Positions 22,879 through 35,215 of a stretch of 64,000 nucleotides of DNA are shown here, piece by piece (position 1 is the stretch's first letter; each line of letters opens with the position of its first letter). This DNA comes from Taenia hydatigena (lineage: Eukaryota > Platyhelminthes > Cestoda > Cyclophyllidea > Taeniidae): positions 1,550,001-1,614,000 of the forward strand of contig JADWOT020000002.1 of NCBI GenBank assembly GCA_036345935.2. The letters are read 5' to 3'. The notes beneath the pieces are model-generated. The model had not been told where the DNA came from. It saw only the letters and a program-made list of their open reading frames with translations, and did no database searches. Made by a program: the position numbers and the translations under genes.

Positions 22879-22964
22879 GCTAAAGAGGGGCAGAGAATTG
22901 CATAAAAGTGCATGGAAGATGAGCCAGAAATTCACATTATCTTGGGTAGTGCAAACTAGGCAAA

Positions 22965-23160
22965 GAACTCACTCCAGTAAATTCACAGAATTAGCATATA
23001 GTCTATGAACTAGCGGTGCACTAGGGCCACATTTAAACCTAGTGCAAACTCACCTCGAACCAATGTTATTCGCGTTCCCACGGTGATTGTGCACATCACT
23101 GGCCATGAAGTGGCCAATGGCAATGGAGGAATGGATGCCTGAAAATGTGATTGGTTAGTT
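22965..23160 (-). promoter_or_regulatory. Promoter and 5'-UTR exon of tetraspanin copy 1
   Basis: CCAAT/ATTGG boxes lie at 23150-23154, 23114-23118 and 23060-23064. A TTTAAATGTGGCC core-promoter-like motif lies around 23025-23036 (minus strand). A short untranslated exon ends at 22973 with donor GTGAGT. The same order is seen at the other array genes. Confidence 0.6.
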
Positions 23161-26100
23161 GCCTACGTGACATCTATCCAGTGCCCAATCTAATTTTTCC
23201 ACTGAGAGTGGGTTCGCGTGGGTCGGGAAGATCTGTCAATCATGTGATCTTATCACACAGTACCGAGTTGGAAAATTTGGCAAAATTTGTATTTTGTGTC
23301 GGTGTTAGGTAAATCCCTTTCATTTGCTCAGTGTGCTCTGCTGTTACATCAGTCTAGCCTTCTCACATTTCTCACATACACGAAGTGGGATTTGAAAGGC
23401 GGTACATAATGCCTTTGACGGAGGTAGTTTTTTGTCTCTGTGCGCTCTTACCACATGATAGAGCGTTTCGGAATGGATAAAAAACTGGTGATATTACATC
23501 AGAAGGCCCGTCGTCAATAGTTTCGACTGGGTGTTATGCAGGAGATGTGCTCATATGATGCCCTTTATGCATACTGACAGGATGCAGTGAGTGGTGAGCG
23601 AAGCCACTAATTAAGTGGATTGACGACAAAATCCTCCTCCTCCCAGGCCACATGAGGCAGCAAAGCTAATGAGAGAATTAGTGGTGGAGCGAATTATTAT
23701 CCATCAATTTACCACCCATCACGTATCCACTCAACTGCATCATGGTTACAAACTGGCGACTAGCTATGCACGTGTCTTGTATCCTGCCGGGCTTGCCAAA
23801 CTTGGAAATGGAACAATTTGTGGATGGTTCATTAATCCACTGGTCTGTAATTAGCGATGCCTATGAGTAAGCAAGCGTGGACTGCGCGCGATTACATTCC
23901 AGCTTGCGGTCAGTATTTTACACACCTTGACCTTATTAGCACATAAAATACGAACAAACGCAGCTGCAGACGAACAGAAGGAGCTAAACCCGGAGCTAGA
24001 CGGCGCAGTCAATCCGAAGGTACCCATGCGGAAAGAAGACCAGTAGCCGCAATGCTTTAGGTTCTTCAACTTATCGGCTGCTGTCCGAGTACACTTGACG
24101 GCGCATTTAAGGACTTCGTTAATGTTCCTCTGCGAAGGCGTTTAGCAGTGTGCCCAATGGTAAACAACTCCCAAACCTACTGATTCGACGCCACATTCAA
24201 GTGTCCTTCCCAATCATAATGCCACACTGCTTCCCCCTGTTTACACAGACCTTCTGATCAAACAACTGGGCATGTGTCAACCAATAATCGTGGACGTAGA
24301 TGTCAAGATCTGCCTGGAATCTTAGAGTTTCTGTATACGTCATACAGAGATATTCTAGGCCATATAACCATCGTTGGCTTGCCACGAGAAACTTGACAGG
24401 TGATTGAGTTCCGGTTACAGAATCTTTCAGTGGCGTGCAAATCATCAGTAGGAAAGATTTTTGGACATCAACAGTCACATCCTCCCCTCGTCACTTCGTT
24501 GCTGTCCGCTTAAATGCACCAACGACCCTCTCCACCTGATAGCTTGATTGAAGACAAAATGACATCTAATGACCGGGTGTAGTGATGGTGTGCTGACAAC
24601 AGCATTCATTGAAATTGCGCACAGTGGACAGCTTGTCTTTACTGGTAGCATCAGTAAACTATAACTAGCTTGTCCGGAAGTTCATGCTGAATGGCAGTTA
24701 TACTGTTGAGCAAATGCCGCATCTAGGTGGCCGCAGGTGGGACCACAGGGATGATCTCCGATGGCGTTGAGAGCCATCCAACTGAAGGGGTAAGAGATAT
24801 CGTGGAGTAGTGCGTGATGGAAGGAAACAGATCACTGGAGTTGAACAGACACCCTCACCCACTCATTATCAAAATTAGTGGCATTCCGTTGTTGGGGTTG
24901 ACTTAGAGCCACATTTGTAGGGATTGTCGAACCACTTAGACTATAAATCAGACGTGTCGTATTCCTTGGAGGCATAGTGGAACACCATGATCCCATTAGC
25001 GTTGCGACTGGCTGGGGTTGGGACGATGTTGGGTTGCCCAAGAGACGGAGTCAAAATCCCTTCGTGTGGGTATTAGCGACCTCATCGGCCCCAGCCTTGA
25101 CGATAAAGTGGCACCTCAAGCTCTGCCACACCCATTATCTGATTGCCACATCACATCAAACTCACAGACACAGTACTTAGTACACAAGTCGTTGATGTCC
25201 ATGACATTCTTGGTTTCTCCCTAGGCCATGGGGGAGTGTACGTCACGGCAATACTTGATATCTAGCTGGGTAAGGGACGAAGTAGGCAGATAAAGGAGAG
25301 AAATTCCATTGTAGTGCATTTAGCCCCATCAAAAGGTCTATTCTTAATCACACACTGTGCCTCCGTTATAACAGTCAATTCAAAGTTGCAGGCCATTCAT
25401 CCTTCTATCCACAATTCCGATTTTCTTCCCACTTCCATGCCATCAGGCTGCAAACATTAATCTCCTCGTTATCTGTGCTTTCATACCTTCATCTCTCCAT
25501 CCAATCACCATTGAGTCATCCCCACATCTATTTCTTCTTTGGAATCCTCTATCCATGCGGCGGAATCATCACTTCATTTATAGGTTGCATTGTTAAACCA
25601 CTGATCCATATTCTCCTTCCGCTTCCACGACTTTATGCTGTACCCAACAATTCATCACGCATTCATCCTTCCATCCATCAGCCTATTCGTCCATTCATCA
25701 ACCAATCAATCCTTCTTTGAAACGATCACTTCAGGTTGCATTTATTTGGCCGTCTCTACATCGCAAAGATTGACCATTAGAATTTTTCCTCCTAATCAAA
25801 AATAACTTCTTATGGATATTCTTTTAACAGGATATGAGTTACTACTTATGAAACTCAAGGTCCGTTAAGAGAGTAGCTATGAACAAGCCCAAATGGAAAG
25901 GTTTAACCACCGTGGATAAATCTAACCTTTTCAGTTGTCAATCTTAGCAGTTTATGCAAATACTCGCCTTCCATTTCAAGCCAAAGGCAATTACAATCCA
26001 ACAGATTTTAATGTCTGTCTTTGAAGTTGGCGTTGGCACACACAGTGGTTCCTCCCATGCACTTGACTCTGGCGTGACTTGAGGTACCATTGGCACTTCT

Positions 26101-26477
26101 CAATGGCTCTGATGGATTGTGGCGAGACATGTTAAACCACGTGATAGGGCCTTCGAAATGACAATCTTACGCAACTCTTTCATGAAAGTGGAAAGGTCTA
26201 TTCTCTGTATTGACCAGCTTCTTGTAGGAATGCCCTCTGTGTCAGTGAACGAACAGTTCGCACCATCTTTGTTAGGTGCGACAACTGGCAGATTCACTAG
26301 CTATCCACATGCCTTTCATCTCCAACCCCACTTTAAAGAATGAATCACTTAAAAACAAATAGATCTTTGTATTATTGTTTAAAAAAGAAAGTTTGCTGGT
26401 GTAAAAGAGAAAAGAAGAGTAAGTAATGGGGAGTCTCATAACAATTACTTCAATTTTCTGTTGTCTTCACCATTTGT
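23161..26477. other. Intergenic duplication-unit DNA between copies 1 and 2
   Basis: No gene supported. A block of roughly 550 bp (about 24440-24985) recurs almost unchanged at about 28940-29485. A TCCA/CATC-type repeat-rich stretch lies at 25380-25720. Frames such as 24832-25041 minus lie inside the duplicated block and end at corresponding points in both copies, but show no domain. Confidence 0.55.
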
Positions 26478-27708
26478 TTACAAGCAAATCACGAGTATCA
26501 CAATTACGACGAGTGCCGCCTAAAAGGGAGATTTAAGGTGGGTCAGGAAGGGCCGTTTTCTAAGCACCACATGCTGGCAGTTCATAGGACGGCTTCGGTG
26601 CTCACCTGCAACAGAATCGCAGCAATGGCGGCATACATAATACCCTTTGAGTTAGTTTCAGCAAATTCGACAATTTTGTCCCTGCATCCCGCCACTGCTT
26701 TTGCTTCGGCATCAGTTTTAGTGCAATCACCACTTTTCATTCGGCAACATTGTGGTGGGAATGTGCCCACATCAACTGAAAAGGCAATAAAATTGTAAAA
26801 TCATATCTGCGCACGAATAAATGTTAAAAGTTCCTCATAGACGTACGGAAATCCGTGTAGTTATTCATGCCGCAACAGAATGATTCATTGTGCTATAGAA
26901 TGTAAAAATTGTGTAGGTATTTAGTTAAACCATTTTAAGCAAAGAAAGAGATTAATTATTCCAGATCTATACCCCCATTAGCAAACTCCAGACAGTGGTT
27001 GACACTGGTCCTTCCCCAGTATCACTGCCGTAAGATGGGAGAATCGTTTCCATTGATTTGACAAGCATACTACTGAGTCGATTGGGATCGGAGAAGATTA
27101 CTGCAACAGCAACTATTTGCGCAACAAGTAGAATAATCAGAATGGCGGCATACTAAAAACACAGAATAAGACATTATCAGTAATTTGAGGACTTCATTCG
27201 CCACTTTATAACCTCCAAAATGTCTACTCACGATCTTCAGTAGTATATTGCATCCACAGCACGAAGCAATGCAACCGATTAGACAGAGTGCTGCTAGCGC
27301 CAATCCGACCACAATAAGAATTATGGCAAAGCCATCTAAAGGAGACAAGCCATTACCAAATTGTGTTACTGATTAATCACAGATAAAAATCAAAGCAGTG
27401 TTAAACGACTTCGGCTATCACCTACCGGCATTTTCAGTGACGAAAGTTGCAAGTTCCTCTAGTTGGTCATTGTCAATATCCTCATTCTTAAGGACTGCCT
27501 CCAAAATCTGTTGTACCAAGCTTTTTGACGCTTTTAAAATAACACCAAACACTGCTACAGCTAAGAAGGCCACCTAGGATTAAAAAAGGCATCAGCGCTT
27601 TGGTGAAACAGCGCAAAACAATATCATCTCTAACACATTACTTACGCAAAGGACGGTATTAAGAATTTGAAGAACAAGCTTCAAGCCACACGATATAACA
27701 CAGCCCAT
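26478..27708 (-). CDS. Tetraspanin, array copy 2
   Basis: Exons (minus) are 27708-27646, 27573-27426, 27335-27232, 27152-26973, 26892-26847, 26775-26606 and 26519-26478; 250 residues. Same exon phases as copy 1. Exon 5 is one codon longer (46 nt) and exon 6 one codon shorter (170 nt), so total length is unchanged. Starts MGCVISCGLKLVLQ. The extracellular loop has SFCCGMNNYTDF, PPQCC, a GDC and an AGC, keeping the CCG...CC...C...GC pattern. Ends ICL directly after helix 4. The 3' half of exon 3 is base-for-base identical to copy 1, pointing to recent exchange. A 5'-UTR intron with donor AAG-GTGAGC precedes the ATG. Confidence 0.92.
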
Positions 27709-27779
27709 GCTAAAGAGGAACACAGAAGTGCGCAAAAGTACAGGAAAGATGAGTAAGAATTTCGCATTATTTTGAGCAC

Positions 27780-27970
27780 AACAGTAAATTCAAAAGGCTC
27801 ACCTTAGTTAGAATTAACTTGATAAGTCTGAAGAGCAGCACTACATTAAGTTATTTTTAAAGTCAGCTCAGCCAATGCCATTAGCGATCTCGCGGTGGTT
27901 GCGCACATTACTGGCCGTAAAGTAGCCAATAGAAATGAAGACTAGGGTGTGCCTGAATACGATTGGTTGA
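27780..27970 (-). promoter_or_regulatory. Promoter module of tetraspanin copy 2
   Basis: CCAAT/ATTGG at 27962-27966, 27926-27930 and 27872-27876, with spacing matching copies 1 and 3. The 5'-UTR exon ends at the AAG before GTGAGC, near 27800. Confidence 0.55.
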
Positions 27971-28939
27971 ATAGCTGATTGACCAATTACCTTTTCTGAA
28001 GGCGTCACTAAGTTATTCAATATTTGTTAATTTAGGAGTACCTTTGTGTGAGCTGGAAGATCTGACTCTCCTTTGATTTTAGCACACTTTGTCAAGTTGA
28101 AGGGTTCGCAGCTATTTGCACGTAGCGTCGTCGTTAAGTAACTTTCTCCAATTTACACTCCGTATTGGTTTAAAAATATCAAACCTATCCCATCTGATGA
28201 TATTTATTAAAAATTCACGACGAAGCGTTCAAAAAAATTTTATCTCAAATATGATTGACGTAATTTATTGTCTTTCATTCAAGTCTCGGCTGTCTCAATC
28301 GTTCATACATGATTATGTTTATATAATGTAGAGTCTGTCATCGCTAATTAGTGGATATTTGTCATGTAAATTACCCCCGCATTTTCCTCTCAGGCTAACA
28401 GACAGGGCGAAGCCAGCTGGACATCTATTGTCTCGCCAATAGTATACCTTTGAAGTTGACGATTTTTGCTTATCTATCTAAGATTGGATACTATCAAGCT
28501 TGTTAGACTCACAAACGGAGTAATCCGAGGAGACTCTTGGACACACACGCGAGTTTGATTAAGTAAGCAGCTAGTGTTTTGTTCGCCTTCAGGCTATCGG
28601 TTAGGATGGAAGAGATGTTTGGCTTCACGATGATAGCCAGTCCCACTATTGCTTACTATTTCAAAGGTTGGTGTGGTCAGTTAGCTAAAATAGCCCATCT
28701 AGTTGTCTTCTTTGGTTACGATGCCGCAAGACTTCTTCACATTTGTAGAAATCGTCAGAATAAACAAACGAAAAGAGCCTGCTTGGAGTCCCAATTAGAG
28801 GTTCAGCACCCTTCCTACGGGGGCTTTATAGACCAGAAGACCATTGTTGAGATAGCCAACCTAGGCTGGCGTAGAGTCAACACCTCAATAGGTGATTGAT
28901 GAATTGTTACAAAATCGTTCGGTGGCTTACAATTCATCA

Positions 28940-29485
28940 GTAGGGAAGATTTTTGGACATCAACAGTCACATCCTCCCCTCGTCACTTCGTTGCTGCTCG
29001 CTTAAATGCACCAACAATCCTCTCCACCTGATAGCTTGATTGAAGCCAAAATGACATCTAATGACCGGGTGTAGTGATGGTGTGCTGACAACAGCATTCA
29101 TTGAAATTGCGCACAGTGGACAGCTTGTCTTTACTGGTAGCATCAGTAAACTATAACTAGCTTGTCCGGAAGTTCATGCTGAATGGCAGTTATACTGTTG
29201 AGCAAATGCCGCATCTAGGTGGCCGCAGGTGGGACCACAGGGATGATCTCCGATGGCGTTGAGAGCCATCCAACTGAAGGGGTAAGAGATATCGTGGAGT
29301 AGTGCGTGATGGAGGGAAACAGATCACTGGAGTTGAACAGACACCCTCACCCACTCATTATCAAAATTAGTGGCATTCCGTTGTTGGGATTGACTTAGAG
29401 CCACATTTGTAGGGATTGTCGAACCACTTAGACTATAAACCAGACGTGTCGTATTCCTTGGAGGCATAGTGGAACACCACGATCC
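28940..29485. repeat. Near-identical duplicate of about 24440-24985
   Basis: Both copies run from TTTTTGGACATCAACAGTCA to the segment ATTCCTTGGAGGCATAGTGG with only scattered differences by eye, then diverge just after. The neighbouring tetraspanin exons are much more diverged, so this noncoding block is unusually well conserved or recently homogenised. Confidence 0.8.
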
Positions 29486-30917
29486 TATTAGCGCTGCCAT
29501 TGTCCGCAGGTGGGGCAACGTCAGGCTGCTCAACAGACGGAGTCGAAATTCCTCGTGTGTTTTGACGGCTTTATTAGCCCCACTCTTGACACAAATAGAT
29601 GAGTGGATACTGAAGTGGTATCTCAGGCCCTACCACAATTATAAATTGATAGCCGCCAGTCAGTGTTATAAGCCGTCAGTTGTGTGCTCGAGGCAGGACC
29701 ACATCAAGCTCACAAGTATAGTATTTATTAGGCTAGTCGTCAGCGAAAATGTCTTTCTTACCTGTTATTTATGAGAAGACCAGTTTATGCTGCGAAGACG
29801 TTAGCAATATGCAGCTGTCCTGCATACGGTTACGTAAGAAATAATTTCACACTTGCGGTTCATCTCTATGCAGCGTCAGCCAATCAGAAGTGAGAGGACA
29901 AGACAGGAGGTACCTTCAGCACCATTTATCCTCCATTAATCTATCAATCAATCCAGAATGCATTTTCTAACTTGCATCCATGCCTTCAATCTATGTCGAG
30001 CACCTGTCCATTCGTACATTAACCTATCCACACACAACATTGAAATCCGTGCTTCCATTACCAACTATGCACCAAACGTTCATACTGACGCTCATTCCTT
30101 CTTTTTTCTGCTGTCCCATTCGGACAAGAAAGGTGCAACCCATAATGATGAATGCTGTCTTCCCAGCTATCAATCTTGACAGTCTCTCTGTAAAAGAACT
30201 CGCCTATCTTTCAAAGCCACTGGGACTCTCACACCAATTTATTTCAAAGTCTTTATTTCACCTCAGCGTTTGCACACACACTCTTCTCTCTCTCTCTCAT
30301 GAATTTGACTCTGACACACTTAGAAGCGTCAACTGGTAATTCTCTATCTATGGGATGATTCGTCTTGTAGGAGTTTGGAGCATATGAAAATGTCTTTTAA
30401 ATGACAATTTCATGGAGGAGTCGTATGATGAAGGAAAGGCCTCTACTTAGCTCCTCTCGAAAAGAAGCTTCAAGGTCTTGGTCTCTTAACAATCCTCCTA
30501 ACATCACTCATCATTGCACTGATATTCGCGGCTTCTCTTTCCCATTTTAACTCCAAATTGGTCAAGTGAGCGGTCAATGAGGCGACTGACAGTCTCACTA
30601 CTTATCAGCATTCCTCCCTACAATCAACTATATAATCCCCTAAAATGACAGACCTTATGGCTTTAGAAGAGAGTTAGCTTCAATAAGTGAATCACGAAGT
30701 GGTTTTAAGGCCCGTCTTGTCCAACCAGAATTGAGGGAGTAGACTACCCCTGTGAACACCATGGCGTTCCAATATCACAAAACGACTCAAGAACAAAAAA
30801 TCTTTGATTTATTGAGAAGAAGAAAAATATGATTGTGACTCTAGTAGAGAGGTGAGATATAAGTAGTATGGGCTCTTATAACGGGTGTTTCGGTGTTCTC
30901 TTGCCTGTACCGTTTGC
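29486..30917. other. Intergenic DNA between copies 2 and 3
   Basis: No gene supported. 29930-30340 has CATC/TTCA-rich repeat-like sequence giving open frames of low complexity, and a (TC)n run lies near 30285-30297. The minus-strand poly(A) signal for copy 3 is AATAAA at 30813-30808. Confidence 0.45.
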
Positions 30918-32122
30918 TTACAAGCAAATCACAAGCATCACAATTACGACAAGCGCCGCCTGAAAGGTAGACGTGAAAATAGCATTTTTATGTACTTCTT
31001 GGTGATAGCATAGACGACGGGTTTAACACTCACCTGGAGCAGGATGGCAAAAATGGAGATATACATTATACTCTTCATATTATCCACAGTAAAGGTGACA
31101 ATTCTTTCTCTGCATCCCCTAATGTTATCATTTTTGGCTTGAGCTTCGTCACATGCACCAACCCCTTCATTGCAGCATTGTGGTGGTAGCGGGTGCTTCA
31201 GTTTTACTGGAAAGATAATAAGATCATGAGTACGTGAAAAAACATGCGCAAAATAGAAAATTCTCCAAAAAATTTACCGATATCTTCGTAGCCATCCATG
31301 CCGCAGCAGTACGGTTCTTTCTGCCATAAAATAAAAAACGTGTATATACCTATTTAAAGAAGAAATTAGCGTTCGTGCTTTTAATTTATACCTCCATAAG
31401 CAAGTTCCAGATGGCCGTTGACATTTGTCCTTTGTCAGTACTTTGGTCGTCGTAAAATTCGAGAAGCTGACCCATCGATTTGATAGTCCAATTGCTAAGT
31501 CTTTTGGGATCGGAGAAAACTACTGCGACAGCAATAATTTGTACGATAAGGAGAATAATCAGAATAGCTGCATACTAAAAAGAAGAACAAATAACTACAA
31601 TCAATTTAAGCACTTCAGTAGGGACTGCACCGCCTCTCCCAAGTCTACTCACAATCTTCAGTAGTATTTTGTACCCACAGTATGAAGCGATGCATCCGAT
31701 CAGACAGAGGGCTGCTAGCGCCAATCCAACCACAATGAGAGCCGCAGCGACGCCACCTGAAGGAGGCAAGTCATTATCGGCCCAAAGCATAAATGTTTGC
31801 CAAAGTAGTATTACACGGCTTAAGGTATCACCCACCAGCATTGTCAGTGATGAATTGTGCAAACGCTTTCAATTGTTCGTCTGTAACTCTGTTTCTGTCA
31901 AAGACTTTCTCCACTATCGATTGCACTAACCCTTTTGACACTTTTAAAACAATACCAAACACCGCCACGGCCAAGAAGGCCACCTGGGATAGAAAAGTAA
32001 ATTAGCAATTCTTCAGTAATATATCGCAAGAACTATCGCATCCATATCTCATCACTTACGAAGAGAACAGCATTGAAGACTTGAAGGACAAGCTTCAAGC
32101 CACACGAAATAACACTGCCCAT
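30918..32122 (-). CDS. Tetraspanin, array copy 3
   Basis: Exons (minus) are 32122-32060, 31983-31836, 31756-31653, 31574-31392, 31320-31278, 31206-31034 and 30959-30918; 251 residues (exon 4 has one extra codon). Start MGSVISCGLKLVLQ. Loop signature YCCGMDGYEDI, PPQCC, GAC and RGC. C-terminus ICL with no tail. Phases and exon lengths otherwise match copies 1 and 2. The 5'-UTR intron (32216-32124) uses a GC donor: AAG-GCGAGT instead of AAG-GTGAGT, with the normal AG acceptor one base before the ATG. AATAAA for the minus strand lies at 30813-30808. Confidence 0.92.
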
Positions 32123-32208
32123 GCTGAAAAGAGACACAGAAGGCCATAGAGATGTGTGAAAGGTGAGCAAGAAATTCGCATTATTTCAAGTACGGTGAGA
32201 GAGACGAA

Positions 32209-32400
32209 GAACTCGCCTTAGTTAATTCCCTGGATTGACTTATGAAGCATAAACTACAGGTATAAAGGAGCCAAATTTAAAGTTGTCTTAACTTTGCCCT
32301 TATCCAATGTCATTCGCGTTCCCACGGTGATCGAGCACTTTACTGGCCACGAAATGGCCAATAGGGGTGGGGAATTGGGTACGCGTGAAAGTAATTGGTT
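32209..32400 (-). promoter_or_regulatory. Promoter and 5'-UTR exon of tetraspanin copy 3
   Basis: CCAAT/ATTGG at 32394-32398, 32358-32362 and 32304-32308. TTTAAATTTGGC core-like motif at about 32269-32281. The 5'-UTR exon ends at 32217 with a GC donor. Confidence 0.6.
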
Positions 32401-35215
32401 AAATGGCATGTCAACCAATCACCTCCTCTGTAGGCGTTCCTACGTTATTCATTATTTACTTAACTGAATACACTTTTGCGTGGGTCGGAGAGCCTATCTC
32501 TCCTCCGATTATGCCACGTGATACTGAGTTACGGGGTTTTTAGCAATTCCCACGTAGCGCCGTCACTTGGTAACTTTGCCTAATTGGCGGTAAAACTTTT
32601 TAACCTTTCCTCTTTAATCGTATCCTGCAAAAAGTACGTGAAAAGCATTAAACAAGTAATCTGCTACGCATTCAAATGATACATTTTTTGTCTCCCACAT
32701 AAATATCTTCCACCTCAATTACTTGCGCATGATCATGGTTACATAATATTGCGGATTCATCATCGCTAGTTAGTGTGCGTGTCTTATGTAAATTCCCCTT
32801 AGATGATCCTTTTGAACAAAAGGAGATGGGCATCCAACGGTTCGTAATTGAGTCGCCTATAAAGTCGAGAGGGGTAATAAGTGGTAGGGTGGTTTTCGAC
32901 TGTCACTTCAAGCATTTTCCCAACCATAAACTAGTCCCCATCCAATCTGTGTTATTGAATCCCGCCCAGCATGTCAGTCTTTCAAATGAAGCAAGCCGGA
33001 GACAAGTATTCGATGCCAACGAGTTTGAATTTGCCCGGCTTCTATCTAGCGGTTAGACCAAAGGGGATTTTCAACATTAAAATGATTTTTAGTCCCATTA
33101 TTGTTTAGAATTTGTCGAACTTTTACCCAATGGTGTCAATCGTCTCCATGAAACACATCTGAATGCGGTAATGGCCAATAAGAATGAACAAAGCAGGAAC
33201 ACGATTTCATAGACAACTCAAAAGCATTTTTGAGATTGCTAGCTCCCACAAAGTAGTGCCGACATCCTTGACACCTCCTCTGTCAGAATGAAATCGTCAG
33301 CAATAATTGATAGAATCTCCACTCCAAAGTGCTTGCTGCGTCTCACCATCTAAGTGCTCATTCTTATCAAAATGTCGCATGACTAAGTCACATCTGCACA
33401 AACCGTCTCACTGAACATGCAATCATGTGTCAACCCGCAATCGCAGTCGTAGGCGTGAGTGTCTGTCTGAAATCTTACCCAAAATTTCAGCTCCTGAAGA
33501 TTGCTTCGTCTTGGCCACTGATTAGGTGATTGATGTATTGTTTAAAATTTGTTCCATGCTTTCGATACATTTTTTGGATAACAACAATCGCTTCCTTCCT
33601 CTGTCATTTCATTGCTACCCCTCTGTTAAATTGTTGGATTGAAAAATGAAGTGCAGCAGGCAATTACGAGACACTGACATGTTGACAAGAGCAGTTATTG
33701 GCAATAAATCACAGCAAACCGGCCCCTCGTCTCTGCAAACCATGAGTTGACTCCAGATAAAGTCGTAGGGGAGATCTCATTTGTGGGCTGGAAGCACATA
33801 GAGTACTTAACTTGACAAGAGGGCTTCTGATGGTCACCATCAACAGCACTGGCAATTATCGTGCCCATTGAATCCTCCAAACCCCTTTAGCTAGACCATT
33901 TATTAAAGATGGGGCAATCGTAGGTGGCTGAACAGGCGATATTAAAACTCTCGCCTTTTTTTAAATAACCCCTACGACCTTGACTTTGGGGCGGGTGATT
34001 GGATAAGAAAATGAATAAATGGATTTTGGGGTGGCATTTCAAGCTCTGCCCCCTGCATGACCTAAATGCAACATCTCTCATGATATGCAGCATCGAGCTT
34101 GAAAACAAAGCAATCAGTAGATGAGTCTTGAGTGTAATTGCCATTCTTGCCTCCTATGCGCTCACGTGGTATCCAGCTTGGCAAGGCGTGACGACAGACA
34201 ACCGTGCTTTTGGCCACGTAGGAAACATTGCCTTAATTACAATGTAATTCCAACCAATTGGAGGAGAAATGGACAGAAAGGACTCGCTACACATTTGTCT
34301 GTTATTAATGACTTAAATGCGTGTCCCGAACTAGCAAGAAACTTTGATGGTATCCACCTATTCTGCATCATTACATCCATTCACCTGTTACCATTTTTAG
34401 CTCTCTCTTGGTATTCCACTGGCCACGCAATGTAACTTTTATTTCCACTCATGCTCATTTCGTCAAGTCACCGTTGATATTAAGTATAAAGGAATGCTGA
34501 CAGTCAATTGCAATAGTTCGCGTTCCTCTTAATGTAATGAACCCTTATTCGGGATCGAATCTATTGCCAGTGGAAACCTGTTACTCCGTGCAAAGGAAAA
34601 TGGCATGCACAAGTCCCTTCACTCAACCGATTTAATCGTCACCACTGACAGTTCCTGGTGGCTTAACTTTTAAATTGTCTTAAATCTAGCTCCATCTATC
34701 CATCCACCCATCCATCCGCGAATGGTCCCGTCCCAACGCTTTGCTCTGAAGCATTTACTGCTGTCTTACGATGGCAGCAAAATTGCAATTATTTTAGGCC
34801 CGACTTGGAATAGGTGAGATGTTTCCACTGTCTTCACTAAGCTCTTGCATAAACACCCTCAATGGTCTTGATTTTTTTAACAATCTCATCAACGACGCCC
34901 TTCAAAGCACCTTATCTCTCGTAGTGGCAGTAGCGACTTTTACAGTTTTTCCTCGCACCCAGTTGGATTGACTACTTTAGAGTGCGAAACTACACAAGCA
35001 CCGGACATACTATTACAACATTTCTTAGGCAGCATTTTGCCTTTCTGAAGAATACTGAATATATATTGGGGCTGCCCGTAAGAGAAATCACAAATTTTTG
35101 AAGCATCTGTTATAAGTTTTTTTAAGGTAGAGGAATAGAAATAACTCTAATTGCTTGAATATCTTCATAATTACATTTCAGACAGCTCTCGACACTTGCC
35201 TTCTCTTACCCTCTT
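32401..35215. other. Intergenic DNA between copy 3 and the broken copy
   Basis: No gene supported. 33120-33215 contains another, degenerate copy of the CCAAT promoter block (AATGGCCAATAAGAATG near 33170). 33400-33560 is related to 24240-24410. 34691-34718 is a (TCCA)n run. 34540-34690 belongs to a block that recurs near 40720-40870, 49330-49450 and 55370-55480. Confidence 0.45.

Noticed and set aside
28579..28899. 106-codon plus frame upstream of tetraspanin copy 2
   Set aside because: The corresponding places in units 1 and 3 do not carry it, no domain is seen, and it sits in repeated intergenic DNA.
32775..33056. 93-codon plus frame upstream of tetraspanin copy 3
   Set aside because: No counterpart in other units, no motif, and no splice context.
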